Shown here: positions 31,336 through 43,898 of the stretch, piece after piece
Layout: the number at the start of each line of letters is the position of its first letter
How positions within the stretch are numbered: the first letter of the stretch is position 1
DNA from: Gracilaria domingensis
Taxonomy: Eukaryota > Rhodophyta > Florideophyceae > Gracilariales > Gracilariaceae
Length of the DNA: 64,000 bases
Assembly: GCA_022539475.1 (NCBI GenBank)
Contig: VCMS01000042.1
Location: 62,001 to 126,000, forward strand
Direction of reading: 5' to 3'
Program-made: the position numbers and the translations under genes
The notes under the pieces: generated by a model
The model's input: the letters and a program-made list of their open reading frames with translations, nothing else
Database searches by the model: none
Told to the model about the DNA's origin: nothing

Positions 31336-31681
31336 GGCAGTTCATAAGATATGCATCGCAATCTTAAAGTTCAGCGCATGGCATGCCTTCTGTTTCTGTA
31401 TACGTTTGTTTTCACGGCGTTTGCGTGAGAGCAAAATCGGTTTCTTGTTGATGTAAGGGGTCCACAGAGACATACTCGATGATGTTGTGATGCGCTCTCC
31501 TCATGACTACCTGCGAGCAGACGTTCACAAAGCCTCAAACTGATGTAACCATTTGGCGCAGGAAATGGGGAAATTGTTTTCATTTCCAGTTTACTTTTTC
31601 GAGATTTACAAACTCATATAACGGCCGTAAGAGTACTATTGAAGTCGTTGTTGAAGCAAACGTCTCATAATTAGGCCAGTT
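31336..31681. other. No gene seen
   Basis: Upstream region of the Harbinger transposase and the stretch before the LTR of element D. It is moderately AT-rich, with no frame and no obvious repeat. Confidence 0.6.
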
Positions 31682-32005
31682 TGTGGTCTTTATTTGGAAA
31701 AGATTGTGGTGCGCCAGCACCACAAAATAGGGCATTATGCGTTATGGTGGCGGTTTACGCGCCACAAAATGTAGTTTATTAAAAGTGTTGGCTAGCGCTG
31801 GTCTAAGGCTATTTTACGTTCTCCATAAGAAGGCGTGGGGAGTCGCAAGACCCGTCGTCTGGCTTCTCTCTCCCCACGCCCTGCCTACCTAGAGTCGTGA
31901 GTACCCAGCTAGGAAGTAGAGGGTAGTCAAGTTAAATAAACTTTGTTTTTTTTAAACTTTTGTATATTTTGCCAAAAAAAGTCTAATTCTTTTCTGTTCG
32001 CTACA
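31682..32005 (+). repeat. Element D, 5' LTR with hairpins
   Basis: The start is uncertain (TGTGG at 31682 or at 31695); the end CTACA is set by the primer-binding site that follows. It holds a perfect hairpin TGTGGTGC/GCACCACA (about 31695-31714), a second near 31745-31766, and a long stem GGCGTGGGGA/TCCCCACGCC at about 31831-31881. In LTRs such structures may help polyadenylation or packaging. Confidence 0.6.
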
Positions 32006-32007
32006 AT

Positions 32008-32018
32008 TGGTAGCATCG
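32008..32018 (+). other. Element D, primer-binding site
   Basis: TGGTAGCATCG lies two bases after the LTR end. It would pair with a tRNA ending CGATGCTACCA; initiator Met tRNA is the usual primer with a TGGTAGCA start. Element B has a similar site. Confidence 0.6.
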
Positions 32019-32459
32019 TTTTACAGTAACTGACCAATTAGTTTACAGTGTCAACTCTTACCCCGACGACAAACCCAGCTGCGGCATCTCCCAAAGAGGC
32101 ACTAGCTAGATTACCATCACGTGACCGTCACGTGCGATCTAACTCTTCTGATCTAAGTTATCAGAAACGATCTGGTCACGTGCCATCCGGATCGGAAAAA
32201 GTGATCAATAGTGATCAAAACCGATCAGCTGGACCCGCATCCCCCAAAGTGATATTGGCCAATCAGAAATCAGGAACATCCATTGAGGAAATGCCAAGTA
32301 GAACTCAAAAAGCTGTACAAAAAGCCATTTTTTGGACACCTTTTTGGGCCGAATCCGCATTTCAGACGTTTCATATTATCGACCAATCGGAGTGTGCCAA
32401 TTGGAACTCAAATTTCACCGAATCTGGCCAAATCTGGAACGAATTCAGAGAGCTCATCA

Positions 32460-33030
32460 TGTAGTATAGTACGCCCGATCGGTGGGAGCTCTACTCAACC
32501 AAATGGTTACGTCACCTGTCTCTCAGCACTGTTGTCTACTGTTCCACGTAAGTCGCGTATGCAAACGGACGGCAAGGACTAATTAGTTTACTTTCATTAA
32601 TTTAGAATTAATATTTGCTAGGTAGTATAGATATGTGACCGGGGTGGCGCACCACAAGTGGACCTCCCGGTGGCCCATGTGGCAAGAGGCCCGTGAGGGC
32701 CGGAGGGGCGCTCGGGGGTACTAGACCCCCGAGGCGCCACTCTCCCACACCAGATGGTAAAGTCAAGCACCAACTAGACTAATTCGACACCAGTTCGGTT
32801 CTACAGTCAGCAATTGGTAAGTCTAGTAGTCCTCTATTAGTTTTGCTGACCTCGAGGGTGATACGTGCCTGCCGCACACCAGTGCAGGCGTATTTACCAC
32901 TTGGTCACCGTGCACTATAGGCAACGGTGGGTGCTGCCGACCTATTAAGTGTCACGCGTTTCAACCCTCCGCCGGGTCGAGCCCACGCAGGGCTCCCCAC
33001 TCACAGCTCGCACCGACCAGTTATACCACA
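32460..33030 (+). repeat. Element C, 5' LTR
   Basis: TGTAGTATAG to TATACCACA, matching 43328-43898 end to end. A GC-rich stem-like block near 32640-32740 (CCGGGGTGGCG, GGCCCGTGAGGGCC, CTCGGGGGTACTAGACCCCCGAG) is the best-kept part. Three ACCANNTGGT sites lie in it. Confidence 0.9.
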
Positions 33031-33159
33031 TATTTTGGTCTCCTGACCTAGAATCTGTGAATTACCAAGTGGTTTTGGAAAGGGAGGATTTGGAAGTCAC
33101 GAGATACCCGAGTGGTTTGGTTCCCGTTGCCGAAGCAATTTTCTCAGGTGCCAGCTACC

Positions 33160-35430
33160 TAAATGGTGAAACTGGGAGTGCGTCATCCAAAAAGAGCGCC
33201 GAGCGCTCCACCAAGTGGCCACCCCGTACGGGGTTCAGAGCCCTATCCGGTGTTGGCTAACCCAGAGGACCTAATTCGGAAGGAACGCCCACCGAGGGAG
33301 AAGAAGGTAGACCGAGAGGCTGGGGGCCCCTCGACACTTCCCCGGGCTGACCAAGTGGACGGAGGGGCAGGCTCCGCAACGGAGGAGCCCGGTCCTGTAA
33401 CAACCCCAGTGGTAAACCAAAAGGAGGTCCCAGTCGGGCCGCGGCTGGACCTGAACGAGGTCACCCGAGTGGTAGTTGATCGAGCCTCTCAGGAGATTCT
33501 CGGCAAGGCACCCGTGGTGGTGTTACAATACCTCGAGAACGAGGTAAGAGGACACATTGACCGATTGGTTATGCTGGCTTTACAGCAGCAGGGAGCCAAG
33601 CTTCAACCTGAGATAGTGGCCCAGGCCGCCCTCATGAAGCATGCTCCCTCGCCCGCTGTAGAGGCCACGAAACCACTTGGTATTCTCCATCCTAACCTTC
33701 CTACACAACCAATTGGTGAGGGATCTATCGACCGCATGGGGAAACGGGCGGAGCCTCCTGGCATGGAGGGCCCGAGGTACGTATACCTTCCCTAACCCAC
33801 TGGTGTAGCTCCGTCAGAACTACGTGGTGGGGACCCTGATGGAGATTCGTCAAGTTCAGAAGACGAGCGTCGACGTGAACCAAATGGTAAGAAGAAGAAG
33901 ACCAAAAGGAGAAAGAGCAAGAGTCGCCGGTCGGACTCGGATTCTTCGTCCTCAGGAACAGATTCGGATTCGTCAGGAGACGACGACCGTAAAGGTTCTA
34001 GACGCAAGAGGAAAAATCTCGCCTGAAGAGAGGGAAGAACTCCCGCAAGGGTAAAACCAAACGGTATAATGATTCGCACGTAACATTCGACGAGGAGACC
34101 GGCCTAGAGGTGCTTACAGCGCTAAATGATTTATTCACCAAAGCGGTTAACTACTGCACCTATAGGTTAGAGAACAGACAGGCTGAGTATACCAACGAGG
34201 TAGCTCAGAAGATAACGAAGCATCATAGGACGCTTCGTTTCCAATTGGGTGAGAATCCCTTTAACGGGGACGACCCTATCGCGATCATTGACTTCCTTCA
34301 GAGGTTCAAGATCGTGTGACCCGAATGGGTTTTCAGAGGCAGCGGCCATGTAGTTGTTTTAATTTTACCTAAACGGTTAGACCGGAGCTTTGCTCCATAG
34401 TCGCCTCCAAGGGAATACCATGGCGGTGGACGAAGACCAAACGGAAATGTTGATGACATACCCACAGGTGGTCAACTTCCTACTGGAAACCTATGCGACC
34501 GATGAGGTAATTCAGGAGGCGTACGCAGAGGTGCTCGCGTACCGCCAGCGTGCGCGACAAACCGAACTGGAATTTGCTCCCTCCCTATGGGCGCTAGCCT
34601 CCCGCTGTGGAAGCGTCTTTACTACCAAGAGACTGAAATCGATGTACGCTGACAACGTGGCGAAATCCATCCGATCGCAGGTTCGCAACTACCTAGCCAT
34701 TAACCGCACGGTCGACTACAACGCACTAGCCCGCCATGCACACGGGCTAGACGATATCGTTCGGTCAGGCGCCCGGAAGAATTCCCGTACCACTTGGCAA
34801 AACATCGAAGGAAAAGGGGAAAACCAAGCGGTCCGTGTTCGACGTGGAGGAAGAAGAGACCACTACAGATGAGGCTTCCACACAATATGCCTCTCAGCGT
34901 CACCCATTCCATTTGGTGCACGCACCGACGACGACTAGATCGCACGGTAATACCTCTTGGTCTAGCTCGCTATCAAGCGAGGCCCCCTCGGGGCAAACCC
35001 CAAGTCCACAGTCCAAGGTATCCGTGCCGGTTAGTCCGGTCCTAGCGGTGCCATACAACCGATATGAAGGCAACGGACCCCCTCCGCAGCAATGGAGCGC
35101 AGCATCCACAGGGGGTCGTCCCCCTTCGCGCGCGTCCTCGCTCGCGATGAAGGACCCCGCTACCGGAAATCTCCTATGCTGGTTTTGCTTGTCGCCACAC
35201 CACTTGGCAACAGCGTGCCCAAGCGTGGCGCCGCAAAACAGAAACGCTCTTCTGACTGCTCGCCACCAGAACCACTGGGACATATTCGTGCTCACTGCGC
35301 TGAGCGCAGGCACGGGACACGCAAATGCGCGCCCCAACGCTTCCAGACCTCATCAGATACACCTCATCACGGAGCAGGACCAACCGGATCCGGCCCCGCA
35401 GGCGGAAAACGCCGAACAGTTGGGATAGAG
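33160..35430 (+). other. Element C, gag region
   Basis: Readable stretches contain a Ser/Asp-rich and Arg-rich disordered part, a capsid-like helical part (QVVNFLLETYATDEVIQEAY, ALASRCGSVF) near 34460-34750, and a zinc-knuckle-like LLCWFCLSPHHLATACP near 35170-35225. Part of a fossil. Confidence 0.65.
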
Positions 35431-35599
35431 GCCATCCCCAACCTCCGAATGCGGAAGGCCTTCCAGAACCAAGTGGTGCAAGTATGGACGATTACCCATT
35501 GGTTACAGGAGAGGAGAGCCTCACGAGTGGCATCGAACCAATATGCTTTCTCAAGCGTAGTAACTATTAGGTAAACGTCACCCCGGGTTTACTTCTAAT

Positions 35600-38500
35600 C
35601 ACTTGGTGCCATGCGTCACTGTCCTGGATACCGGGGCAGAACTCAATCTGGTGAATGCCAAACTACTAACTCACCGAAAACTTGATAAGCATCTGCCGTG
35701 TACGCTACCTAACCCACTGGTGGACGCTAACAATAGACCACTAACGGTCATGGGAGCGCTCACCATAATGGTATTGATTGACACCATGAAGGTGCGTGTT
35801 CGAGTCATAGTGGTCAACCAATTGGCAACAGACTGCATCCTGGGAACACCTTTTATAGACCAGCACGTCAGGGCAATTTTCCCACGCTACAAGACGGTTC
35901 TGTTCCGCAACGGTCCCCGTATCGCCATTATTGGTAACCACAAAGGTACCTTTCCGAGAAATAATGGCATTAGACACCAACCGGTTCCGGAAAACACACT
36001 CTCCAAGAAGGTGCGACTAGCAAAGAGGTTCACCATACCACCGATGAACCACTTGGTAGTGAAGGTAACATGCCAACAATCCAGCCTGTTATCCATTTAG
36101 AACCATTCACGGCTGGCCGAGCGACACATGACCTTAATGGCAAATGGCGTAGTCGATAATATACCGACGAAACCGTTTCAGGTCTACCTCAGTAATTTCA
36201 GCAACCATCCGGTCAAGCTGCCCAAGCACACCATAATTGGGTTGGCCCTACCAGCCCCTCGTACGATCTTTACGATCACACCACAATGGCCCCACGAGGC
36301 CGTAGACGCTAAGGAGGGGGTAGGCAGCCCCGATTCGCCGCAAACAGACCATGTGGAGCGGCAAGTAGCAGAGCGACAAGACCGGAAATTGGGGCTCGAC
36401 CCCGTCGCCATATGGAAAACGGAGGTGAATATAGGCCTCGAATGGGAAGAGCTTAGAGCTCGGATCTTTGGACTCTTGGAGCCATTCAGTACCATGTGGT
36501 CGGGAAAGTTGGCAGCCATTAGGGCCCCCCAGCATAGGATTGACCTCAAACCGGACTCTCGTCCCATCCAACAACAGCCATATCGCGCGGGACATAAGGC
36601 CCGAGAGATGGAGCTAGAGGAGGTGGAGCGAATGCTCCGTGGGGGGGTGATAGAGCCGGCTAATTCGGAATGGGCTAGCCCTGTCGTGCTAGTCCAAAAA
36701 CGAGGAGAGACCCGTATGAGGTTTTGTATTGACTACAGAAAACTAAACGCCGTAACGGTGAGGGACTCATAACCCATCACGAGGATGGATGAATGCATTG
36801 ACTCCCTAGGAGAGGCGAACATCTTCACGACACTGGACGCGAACTGCGGTTATTGGCAGATCGAAATACCAGAAGATGATGGTGATAAGACTACGTTTAC
36901 ATGCCCCGCAGATCTTTACCGTTAGTTACGCATGCCGTTCGGTCTAAGGAACGCCCCAGCCACCTTTCAACGAGCATTGGACATTATCCTCTCCAAGGGG
37001 AAGTGGACGACCGCACTGGTATATATCGATGACGTAGTCATCTACTCGAAGTCCATTGAAGAGCACTTCTCGCACGTCCAGGTGGTGTTAGAATTGCTAC
37101 AGAAAGCAGGCGTGACCCTCAAGCTAAGGAAGTGTATGTTTTTTAACCAAGAGGTAGAGAAGTGGAGTACCTACGGCACACTATAAGCCCAGAGAAACTC
37201 GAGCTGACCAAACGGAATATCCGAGCGGTACAGGAAGCGAAGCTCCCGACATCGCAGACAGACATACGACCCTTTATAGGTCTATGCAACGTCTACCGTC
37301 GGTTCATTAAGGGGTTCGCAAAGATAGCTGCACCCCTGAACCGCAGGTTACAGAAGGGTCAACCCACACACTTTGACCACTTGGAAGAGGACGAGGTAGA
37401 GGCGTTCTACACACTGAAAGCAGCGCTTCTCTCCCCATCGGTATTGGCACTGCCCAAGACGGGTCTTCCGTATACGCTGGATACGGACGCATCGGACGCC
37501 CAAATAGGTTGCTGCGTCATGCAGGAGCAGCAGGACGGCACGCTCGCACCGATTGGGTATTGGAGTAGAGCCTTGAACCAAGCGGAGCAGAACTACACCG
37601 TAACGGAAAAAGAGTGCCTCGCGGTTGTCTGGGGTATGCTCATGCTACGTCCTTACCTGTATGGTGTACGATTCACGCTCCGGACGGATCACGACTCCTT
37701 GAGGTGGATATTAGGGTTGATGGACGCATCAGGTGGTTTGGCCCGATCGCGTCTGAGACTCTCAGAGTTTGAGTACGATGTGCAGTACCGCCCGGGGATC
37801 AAACACCAAGTAGCCGACGCTATGTCACGCTTAAACACCAACGGATTAAATACAGACCGCGTGGAAGACGATATCCCGTGCTTTACGGTGGAGACGACAA
37901 ACAGAGAGGTCAACAAAGTCCTAGAGGGACACTGAGATGATGACAATACGTACCAAGTGGCAGGGGAGGCCCTCCTCCCTGTGGAGGAAGGGGAGCATGC
38001 CCCAATCACCCGTGAGAAATTTCTACTAGAACAATCGACCGATAGGTTATGCAAGACGTTCGATGACGTACTAGGAGAGAAGGACTCTCAGTCCGATATC
38101 GACCACAATGGGTACCTGGTCCGACGCTCACCCTTAGACGGAGCTGTCCAGAAGGTCGTACCGGAGTCAATAAGACAAAAGGTGTTGTATCTCTCGCACA
38201 ACCCGCGGCTGTCGGGACACCCCGGAGCCACGCGGTTGTATTACACCCTTCGGAGGCACTTCTACTGGCCGCAGATGGCTAACGATATATATACCTATGT
38301 GGTGAAGTGCAACTCGTGCATCAAGACCAGAGGTGGTGTTAGGAAGCACAGCAAGTATCTGAAGCTATTTCCGGCGGCGTGGCCGCTAGAGTTTGTCGCC
38401 ATCGACACACGAGGGCCCCTGCCAAGAACCTCAGAGGCTTATCGCTTTGTGATAGTCATAACCGATAGGTTCACAATGCTGACGAGAGCGATACCTCTCA

Positions 38501-39240
38501 AGAACCAAACGGCGACCACCCTGGCGACAGCCTTCTTAGAAAACTGGGTTTACCCGTACGGCGCTCCGATCTACTTACTGACTGATAATGGTTCGAACCT
38601 AGCTTCAAAGTTCTTCGAAGCCGTTTGCACCATGTTCAGGACTAAGCACTACTTCACCACGGTCTATCACCCACAAACTAACGGCCAAGTGGAGAGTTTC
38701 AACAAGACCCTAGTGGCGCGTCTACGTCATTATGTGGAGGAAAATCAAACCTCGTGGTCGGAGTACGTACAGCCACTGACGTTTGCGTACAACCTCCAGG
38801 TCCATACGGTCACCCAAACGACCTCCTTTGACCTGGTGCTGTCGCGCACACCACAGGGTATCATTGTCCAGGCGGAACGAGAACGCTCCGAAGCAGCAGG
38901 TACGCTTACCCCCGCGAAGGTCAAAAAGACGATACTCCAGAAGCTGCGTACCGCCCTGGCGCACGCCCAGATTAAGATGACGGCGGCCTAGGAGCGATAC
39001 AAAGCCGACTATGACCGTCAGGTAAGTAAGATAACCAAAGTGGTAGAAGGAGATATGGTCTTTCTGGATGTCCCACCCAAAGGTAAACGACCAACCTCAG
39101 CGGAAGTGGCGGACGATATCTGAATTGATGAGGACATCAATTCCAAACTACTACCCAAGTCAACGGGACCTTACAAGGTCGTTCGCTCGAATGAGCACAC
39201 CGCTACGGTTATGATGGATGGGTTGGAGAGTACCATCTCC
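35600..39240 (+). other. Element C, pol region (protease, RT, RNase H, integrase, GPY/F)
   Basis: A protease-like TVLDTGAELNLVN near 35615-35655; RT about 36600-37190 with the MPFGLRNAPATFQ and VYIDDVVIYS blocks; RNase H about 37430-37830 with TLDTDASDAQIG and RTDHDSLRWIL; integrase about 38100-38980 with HPGATRLYYTLRRHFYWP, LLTDNGSNL and TNGQVESFN; a GPY/F module (LLPKSTGPYKVV) near 39150-39240. This is the order of chromoviruses. Part of a fossil. Confidence 0.85.
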
Positions 39241-39509
39241 ATCGACAGAGTTGTCAAAGCGGCACAGGCTGCCACCCACCTCAACAGCCGCAGCCGAGGC
39301 CAGAGGGAAGCCCTGAGGCCACGGCGGAAAGCACACCAATGGAAATAGCGCCCACGAAAACCGTAACGGCTGACCCCACGGGCCCTACGACCCAAGTGAC
39401 AGCGGAGAACGAGCCACAGCGAGACCAACAGGTCACGCTACCGACGAAGAGTCACACACTCCATGATCAAACGGAAAACTCACATCCTCAAGTAGACCTC
39501 AGGAATTTG

Positions 39510-39660
39510 CCATCGATACCATTGTAGGTCACGAGCACACCACACGAGGTATCCACGACAGGGTCAGGTGGTATGGATGGTCACCAGAGTATGACTCCAT
39601 GGAACCACCTGGTCATATCCCCAACAACTTCATTATTAGGTATTGGCGTAAACAAGGGCG
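39510..39660 (+). other. Element C, chromodomain
   Basis: Reads FAIDTIVGHEH, then RVRWYGWSPEYDSMEPPGH and FIIRYW: a chromodomain with its hydrophobic start, the RW strand, the acidic loop and the final helix. It places the element with the chromoviruses and matches the position of the chromodomain in element A. Confidence 0.75.
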
Positions 39661-39841
39661 AACGCCCCCACAAAATGCCTTGGCCCCGCGTGGTACGCGA
39701 CGCTAAGGAGGGGGAGGGTGTGTCGGAGCCCTTGAAAGCCACAGGGAAAGCTAACCGGCGAACTAACCTAACAGAAAAACATCACAACGCAAGATACTTT
39801 ATTAGTCGAGAAGGGCCCACAAGAGCTAACCACGAGGTAAC

Positions 39842-42565
39842 TTAGGAGGCCGTGGCAGAGCCACGGCCACGTCCGCGACCACGACCGGTCCGGCGATCGC
39901 GCGCACGGCCACGAGATGTACCGCGAGACGACGCGGAACCTCCACGACCAGAGGACACCGACATAAGACCGGCGGAGCTTCCGCCTCCGCCGCCAGCGGC
40001 GCTCGCTGGCGCACCACTACTTGGTAACGGAGTAGAGGCAGAAGGCCCTACTGGGGTGCTGCTGCTAACTACCGGCATGGTGTTCGCAGAACCAGTGAGT
40101 GGATAAAAGGAAGGCGGCAAGCTAGTCGCAGGGATATCTCCAGAGGTCGGAGGAGGAGCAAGACCGCTGGACGGCCCTGCACACAGGGTCGGACCAGGAG
40201 GTGCCCCAGCTCCGGATGGCCCAGAACCAGCACGCGCCATCGGAGCACTGGACGACGACGGAAGCGGAGCCGAGCGGAAACCAGTTTGGAAACCACTGGG
40301 TGCTCCCATCCCAGTACTGGCGGGAGGGAGAGGAACGTTATGAGAACCAAATGGTGTGTGAAAGGGTGCCGAAGGAACTGCAGCAGAAGCTCCACCGGGC
40401 GTTTGATAGGTTCCGAGACCACCAAAGCCTACCATCTGGGTCACAGGCGCCTGAGACGCCGGGGCATACGGGTTGAAACTTTCTACAGGTGGTATATGCA
40501 GGGGTGCATGGCCTTCCACGAGATTGCTCAGCTGACCGAAATAGGCAGTCACCTCACGGTAGAGATTGCACTGAAAGAAGTCGCGGAACTGCCGCCACTC
40601 GTTAGTGCGCCGCTCATGGTGAGCGACCACTGGGAGCAAGTTTGTCAAGGTATCCACCGCTGTAAAGATGTCGTTTGGACCAAGACGGTTGAAGTGCACC
40701 ATCGACGCGAGGTTGAGACGCGCCAGAGCGCTCCTAATCGCAACGCTGTCACCACCTGGGGGTACCGGGTTTACCGGCAGCTACTGTAAACCAACGTGGA
40801 GAGGCCCATGGGTCCCCCGGTCAGGGGGATGCGCCGCTGCGTGAGCATTGGGAGGAACAATAGCGGTGGGAGCCGCCACACTGGTAGGAGGAGTGGCCTG
40901 TACGGGAGCCGACGGAGGTAACGCAGGGAACTCATAGTTCTCGGCGGTCACCATCATGGTATCGTCGTCACCAAAAAGGTCCTCGCCAGCCACATGCTGG
41001 TTCTGCAAGGGCACTATGCTATATACCTCAGGGTCATAGACGTTCCAACCTTGGTGGTCGCTCCAATTGTGGTTACTCACAGCCGTGAGGTAGTTGTCGA
41101 GTTGCTGAGCAGTATACTTCGTACCTTCCACAATGGCGGCAAGCCCCATCGCACGAATGTCTCCAATGACATCAGTCGGGATGTGGAAGATACGACCAAC
41201 TGGTTGAGTACCGCTGATGCCGACGGCCTTGTCAGGACAGCGTGTGTCCCAGGTCACACCCTCCACGGATGCCTGAAGGGCGAGAATCGCCACCATAACG
41301 GCCCATTCGCTGCGCGCAACCGACCAAACGGCGTACGCATTGTTCCTTTCGAGGACGATGCTACTTTCAAAGTACGCTAGGGCCGGAGGGGTCCGCACCT
41401 CCAACCACTGGCAAACTTCGTAGTGATCCCGCCAAGACGGTCGGCTCATATACCACGACCGGAGGTTCTGGTCGCTCTGCGACCAGTATTCAATGTTGTG
41501 GAAAAGGTGCATCGTACGCGTACGACCGTGACGGTGACAGACACGTCTCTCGGCCATCGCATCGGTGGCCCATCTGCCACGGTCTGTCCAGTAGTTGGTG
41601 TCTAGGGGGCGTTCGAACGCCACGTAATCGAGATTAACCTCGAGATGACCAGTTGGTTCGCAAAGACGGTGAAAAATGTCAACCAAGCGGCGGAAGTAAT
41701 GGACCTCACCGTCGCATCGGATGAACAGGAGGTGCGACGGGATGGCCACTGGGATGTAATAGAGAAACTTTGTATGCCTCTGCCGTGCGTGGAAGCACTT
41801 AGGACGACCAAATCGGTTCTGCTTCTCACCCTGACGGGGTGGCGGAGGAGCCATCGGCACTGCCTCCAACCGGCGGCAATCCCAGCGGGCAATGGCGCTG
41901 TACTGCGAGAGTGCCATATGGCGGAACCGCAAGGGACTAAACGAGGAGCTGATATGAAACGGCCAGTTCCCGAGGGCGACCATTTCGGCGGAGATGTCGG
42001 CAAACCGGACGCCATTATGGGCGTACGGATGCCAATGTGTCCTGTTAAGGTCGTGCGGGCTGAGCTTTTGAGCCTCCACCGTTCCGGCGACCGCCAAGGG
42101 GTTGATGTTGCTGGGACCAGCAGCGGCGACATAAGGATCATAGCCGGCGCCACGACCATATGGATCCTGACGAACCCGGGTGCTAGCCCGAGTGGTCCGC
42201 TTGAAGACGACGCCGCCACGTCCGCGGGCTACCCCATGGATCTTCCCGGACATCCTAGACGCAGCAAGAACCTCTCGAACCGAGCGGGTGGTCTGTGGAG
42301 ACAGAGATACCTCAGAGGTGGAGCCTCCCCTTATAGGATCATAATGCGACTCTTCGCGCACCACGAGGGTCTCGGCTTCCGGAGCGTCTGGAACCGATGG
42401 AAGCGAAACCGGGGTACTGGTTTGGGATAGGGCACGGCGACGCGAGGGCTCCACCAACTGGTAATCGGGCGCGTAAGGAGCGCCTGCATCGGAAGGGTGC
42501 CCCGCAGCGGTCAGGACGGGGGACACGCAGGCGTCATTCTCGTCCACGCGGCGCGCGAAGGTCAT
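39842..42565 (-). other. Element C, antisense accessory reading-frame region
   Basis: About 2.7 kb, nearly all open on the strand opposite to gag-pol, between the chromodomain and the 3' LTR. The product would have a Ser/Pro-rich start, a large globular part rich in Trp, Tyr and His (for example SVARSEWAVMVAILALQAS), a Pro/Ala linker, a helical segment (HERRTNEWRQFRDFFQCNLY) and an RG-repeat tail (GRGRGRGRGS) of the kind that binds RNA. Element A has an antisense frame at the same place with a weakly similar segment. No family is recognised. It would be transcribed from a promoter near the 3' LTR towards pol. Part of a fossil. Confidence 0.55.
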
Positions 42566-43327
42566 GGACCACCCCGTAGGGGAGGTCGACCGTTCACCTA
42601 TGAGGTTAGAAGTTGTGCAGCGGAAACGCCACGGAGGACGGCGACCAAGACGGTACTAGACGCGAAGCGCGCAACCTAAACGGAGCGAACGGACACGGAG
42701 GAGCGGTCACCGAACCAGGAAGGTCACTGCGGGCCGGCACCAGACGAAACTCAGCCGTGAGACACCACTTGGAATTAACAACCCGGGACGGTGCGGCGAC
42801 GTCGACAACACCAGTAGGGAAGATCGCGGCAACCAAGAAGAAAGAGGGCACAGCCGCTTAACTCGCGGAGGGAGGTACCACGCCGGAGTGGAGATGCGGC
42901 CAAGGACCAACGGTGGAAAGGAGAGACAGACAACCACTAGGTACGGTCGGCGCTGAATCAAACGCCACGAAAGGGGGTGAGAAGCCGATTGGTCGTTCAG
43001 AGGAGCCACCGTGGGCGAAGACACCCAAGGGGGCGAAGAGATGCGAAGCGGTTGATCACGACAAGGTGGTTCGGGTCGCGCGTTCGTTGCGCGCTGCGCG
43101 CCGACCTATGACGGATGGCACTGGCCAGGAGGACGACCACGAAGGTGTGCAGTAAGCGCACTCGAGACTCCCCACCCCTGGGGATGCTCCGCTACAAGCG
43201 CCGTGTCGCAGCGATGACGGGCGCTACGCGTCGGAAGACACTAGGCTCTGCCCGTTCGGTGAGAGGGCGGCAGACGCCGTGAGGATCTCTGCAGCCACGG
43301 GGCGTGCCTGTTGGTAGCAGGGGGGTC
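42566..43327. other. Element C, non-coding spacer and polypurine-like tract
   Basis: GC-rich sequence between the antisense frame start and the 3' LTR, with no convincing frame. It should hold the promoter of the antisense frame. A G-run at 43320-43325 just before the LTR is the best candidate for the polypurine tract. Confidence 0.5.
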
Positions 43328-43898
43328 TGTAGTATAGTACGCCCGATCGGTGGGAGCTCTACTCGACCAACTGGTGACGTCAACTGCCTCTGGGCACGTG
43401 TGTCTACTATACCACGCGAGACGCGTATGCGTACGTATGGCAAGGACTAATTAGTTTATTTTCATTAATTTAGAATTAGTATTTGCTAGGTAGTATCGAT
43501 ATGTGACCGGGGTGGCGCACCACAAGTGGACCTCCCGGTGGCCCACGTGGCAATAGGCCCGTGAGGGCCGGAGGGGCGCTCGGGGGTACTAGACCCCCGA
43601 GGCCCCAACCTCCCACACCAGATGGTAAAGTCAAGCACCAACTAGACTAGTTCGACACCGGTTTGGTTCTACAGTCAGCAATTGGTAAGTCTAGTAGTCC
43701 TCCGTCAGTTTTGCTGACCTTGCGGGTTATACGAGCCTGCCGCACACCAGTGCAGGCGTATTTACCACTTGGTCACCGTGCACTATAGGCAACGGTGGGT
43801 GCTGCCGACCTATTAGGTGTCACGCGTTTCAACCCTCCGCCGGGTCGAGCCCACGCAGGGCTCCCCACTCACAGCTCGCACCGACCGGTTGTACCACA
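43328..43898 (+). repeat. Element C, 3' LTR
   Basis: Matches 32460-33030. It is followed by the CATCA duplication and then by element D sequence. Confidence 0.9.

Larger units (their letters stand above)
32498..43773. repeat. Dispersed 10-bp palindrome ACCANNTGGT throughout element C
   Basis: Exact ACCANNTGGT sites read by eye begin at 32498, 32749, 32896, 33064, 33672, 33708, 33879, 35468, 36048, 39604, 40346, 41195, 41648, 42453, 43366, 43617 and 43764. Chance expectation for this 8-base-defined pattern in 11.4 kb is about 0.2. Some 25 more sites differ by one base, mostly ACCAAGTGG, ACCAAACGG or ACCACTTGG. They fall in LTRs, gag, pol, the antisense frame and spacers, in several reading frames, so they are not a codon effect. 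Probably binding sites for a protein. Confidence 0.8.
32460..43898 (+). mobile_element. Element C: chromodomain Ty3/gypsy LTR retrotransposon fossil, complete from LTR to LTR
   Basis: An 11.4-kb element with 571-bp LTRs, flanked by the target duplication CATCA (32455-32459 and 43899-43903). It contains gag, protease, RT, RNase H, integrase, a GPY/F module, a chromodomain, then a long antisense frame and a polypurine-like tract. It sits inside element D. The LTRs differ at roughly 40 sites by eye (about 93% identical), so it is older than element B. It is broken, with several breaks. It is peppered with the palindrome ACCANNTGGT (see the separate entry). Confidence 0.9.

Noticed and set aside
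39852-40106. Arg/Pro-rich + strand frame
   Set aside because: It is the mirror of the RG-repeat tail of the antisense frame of element C.
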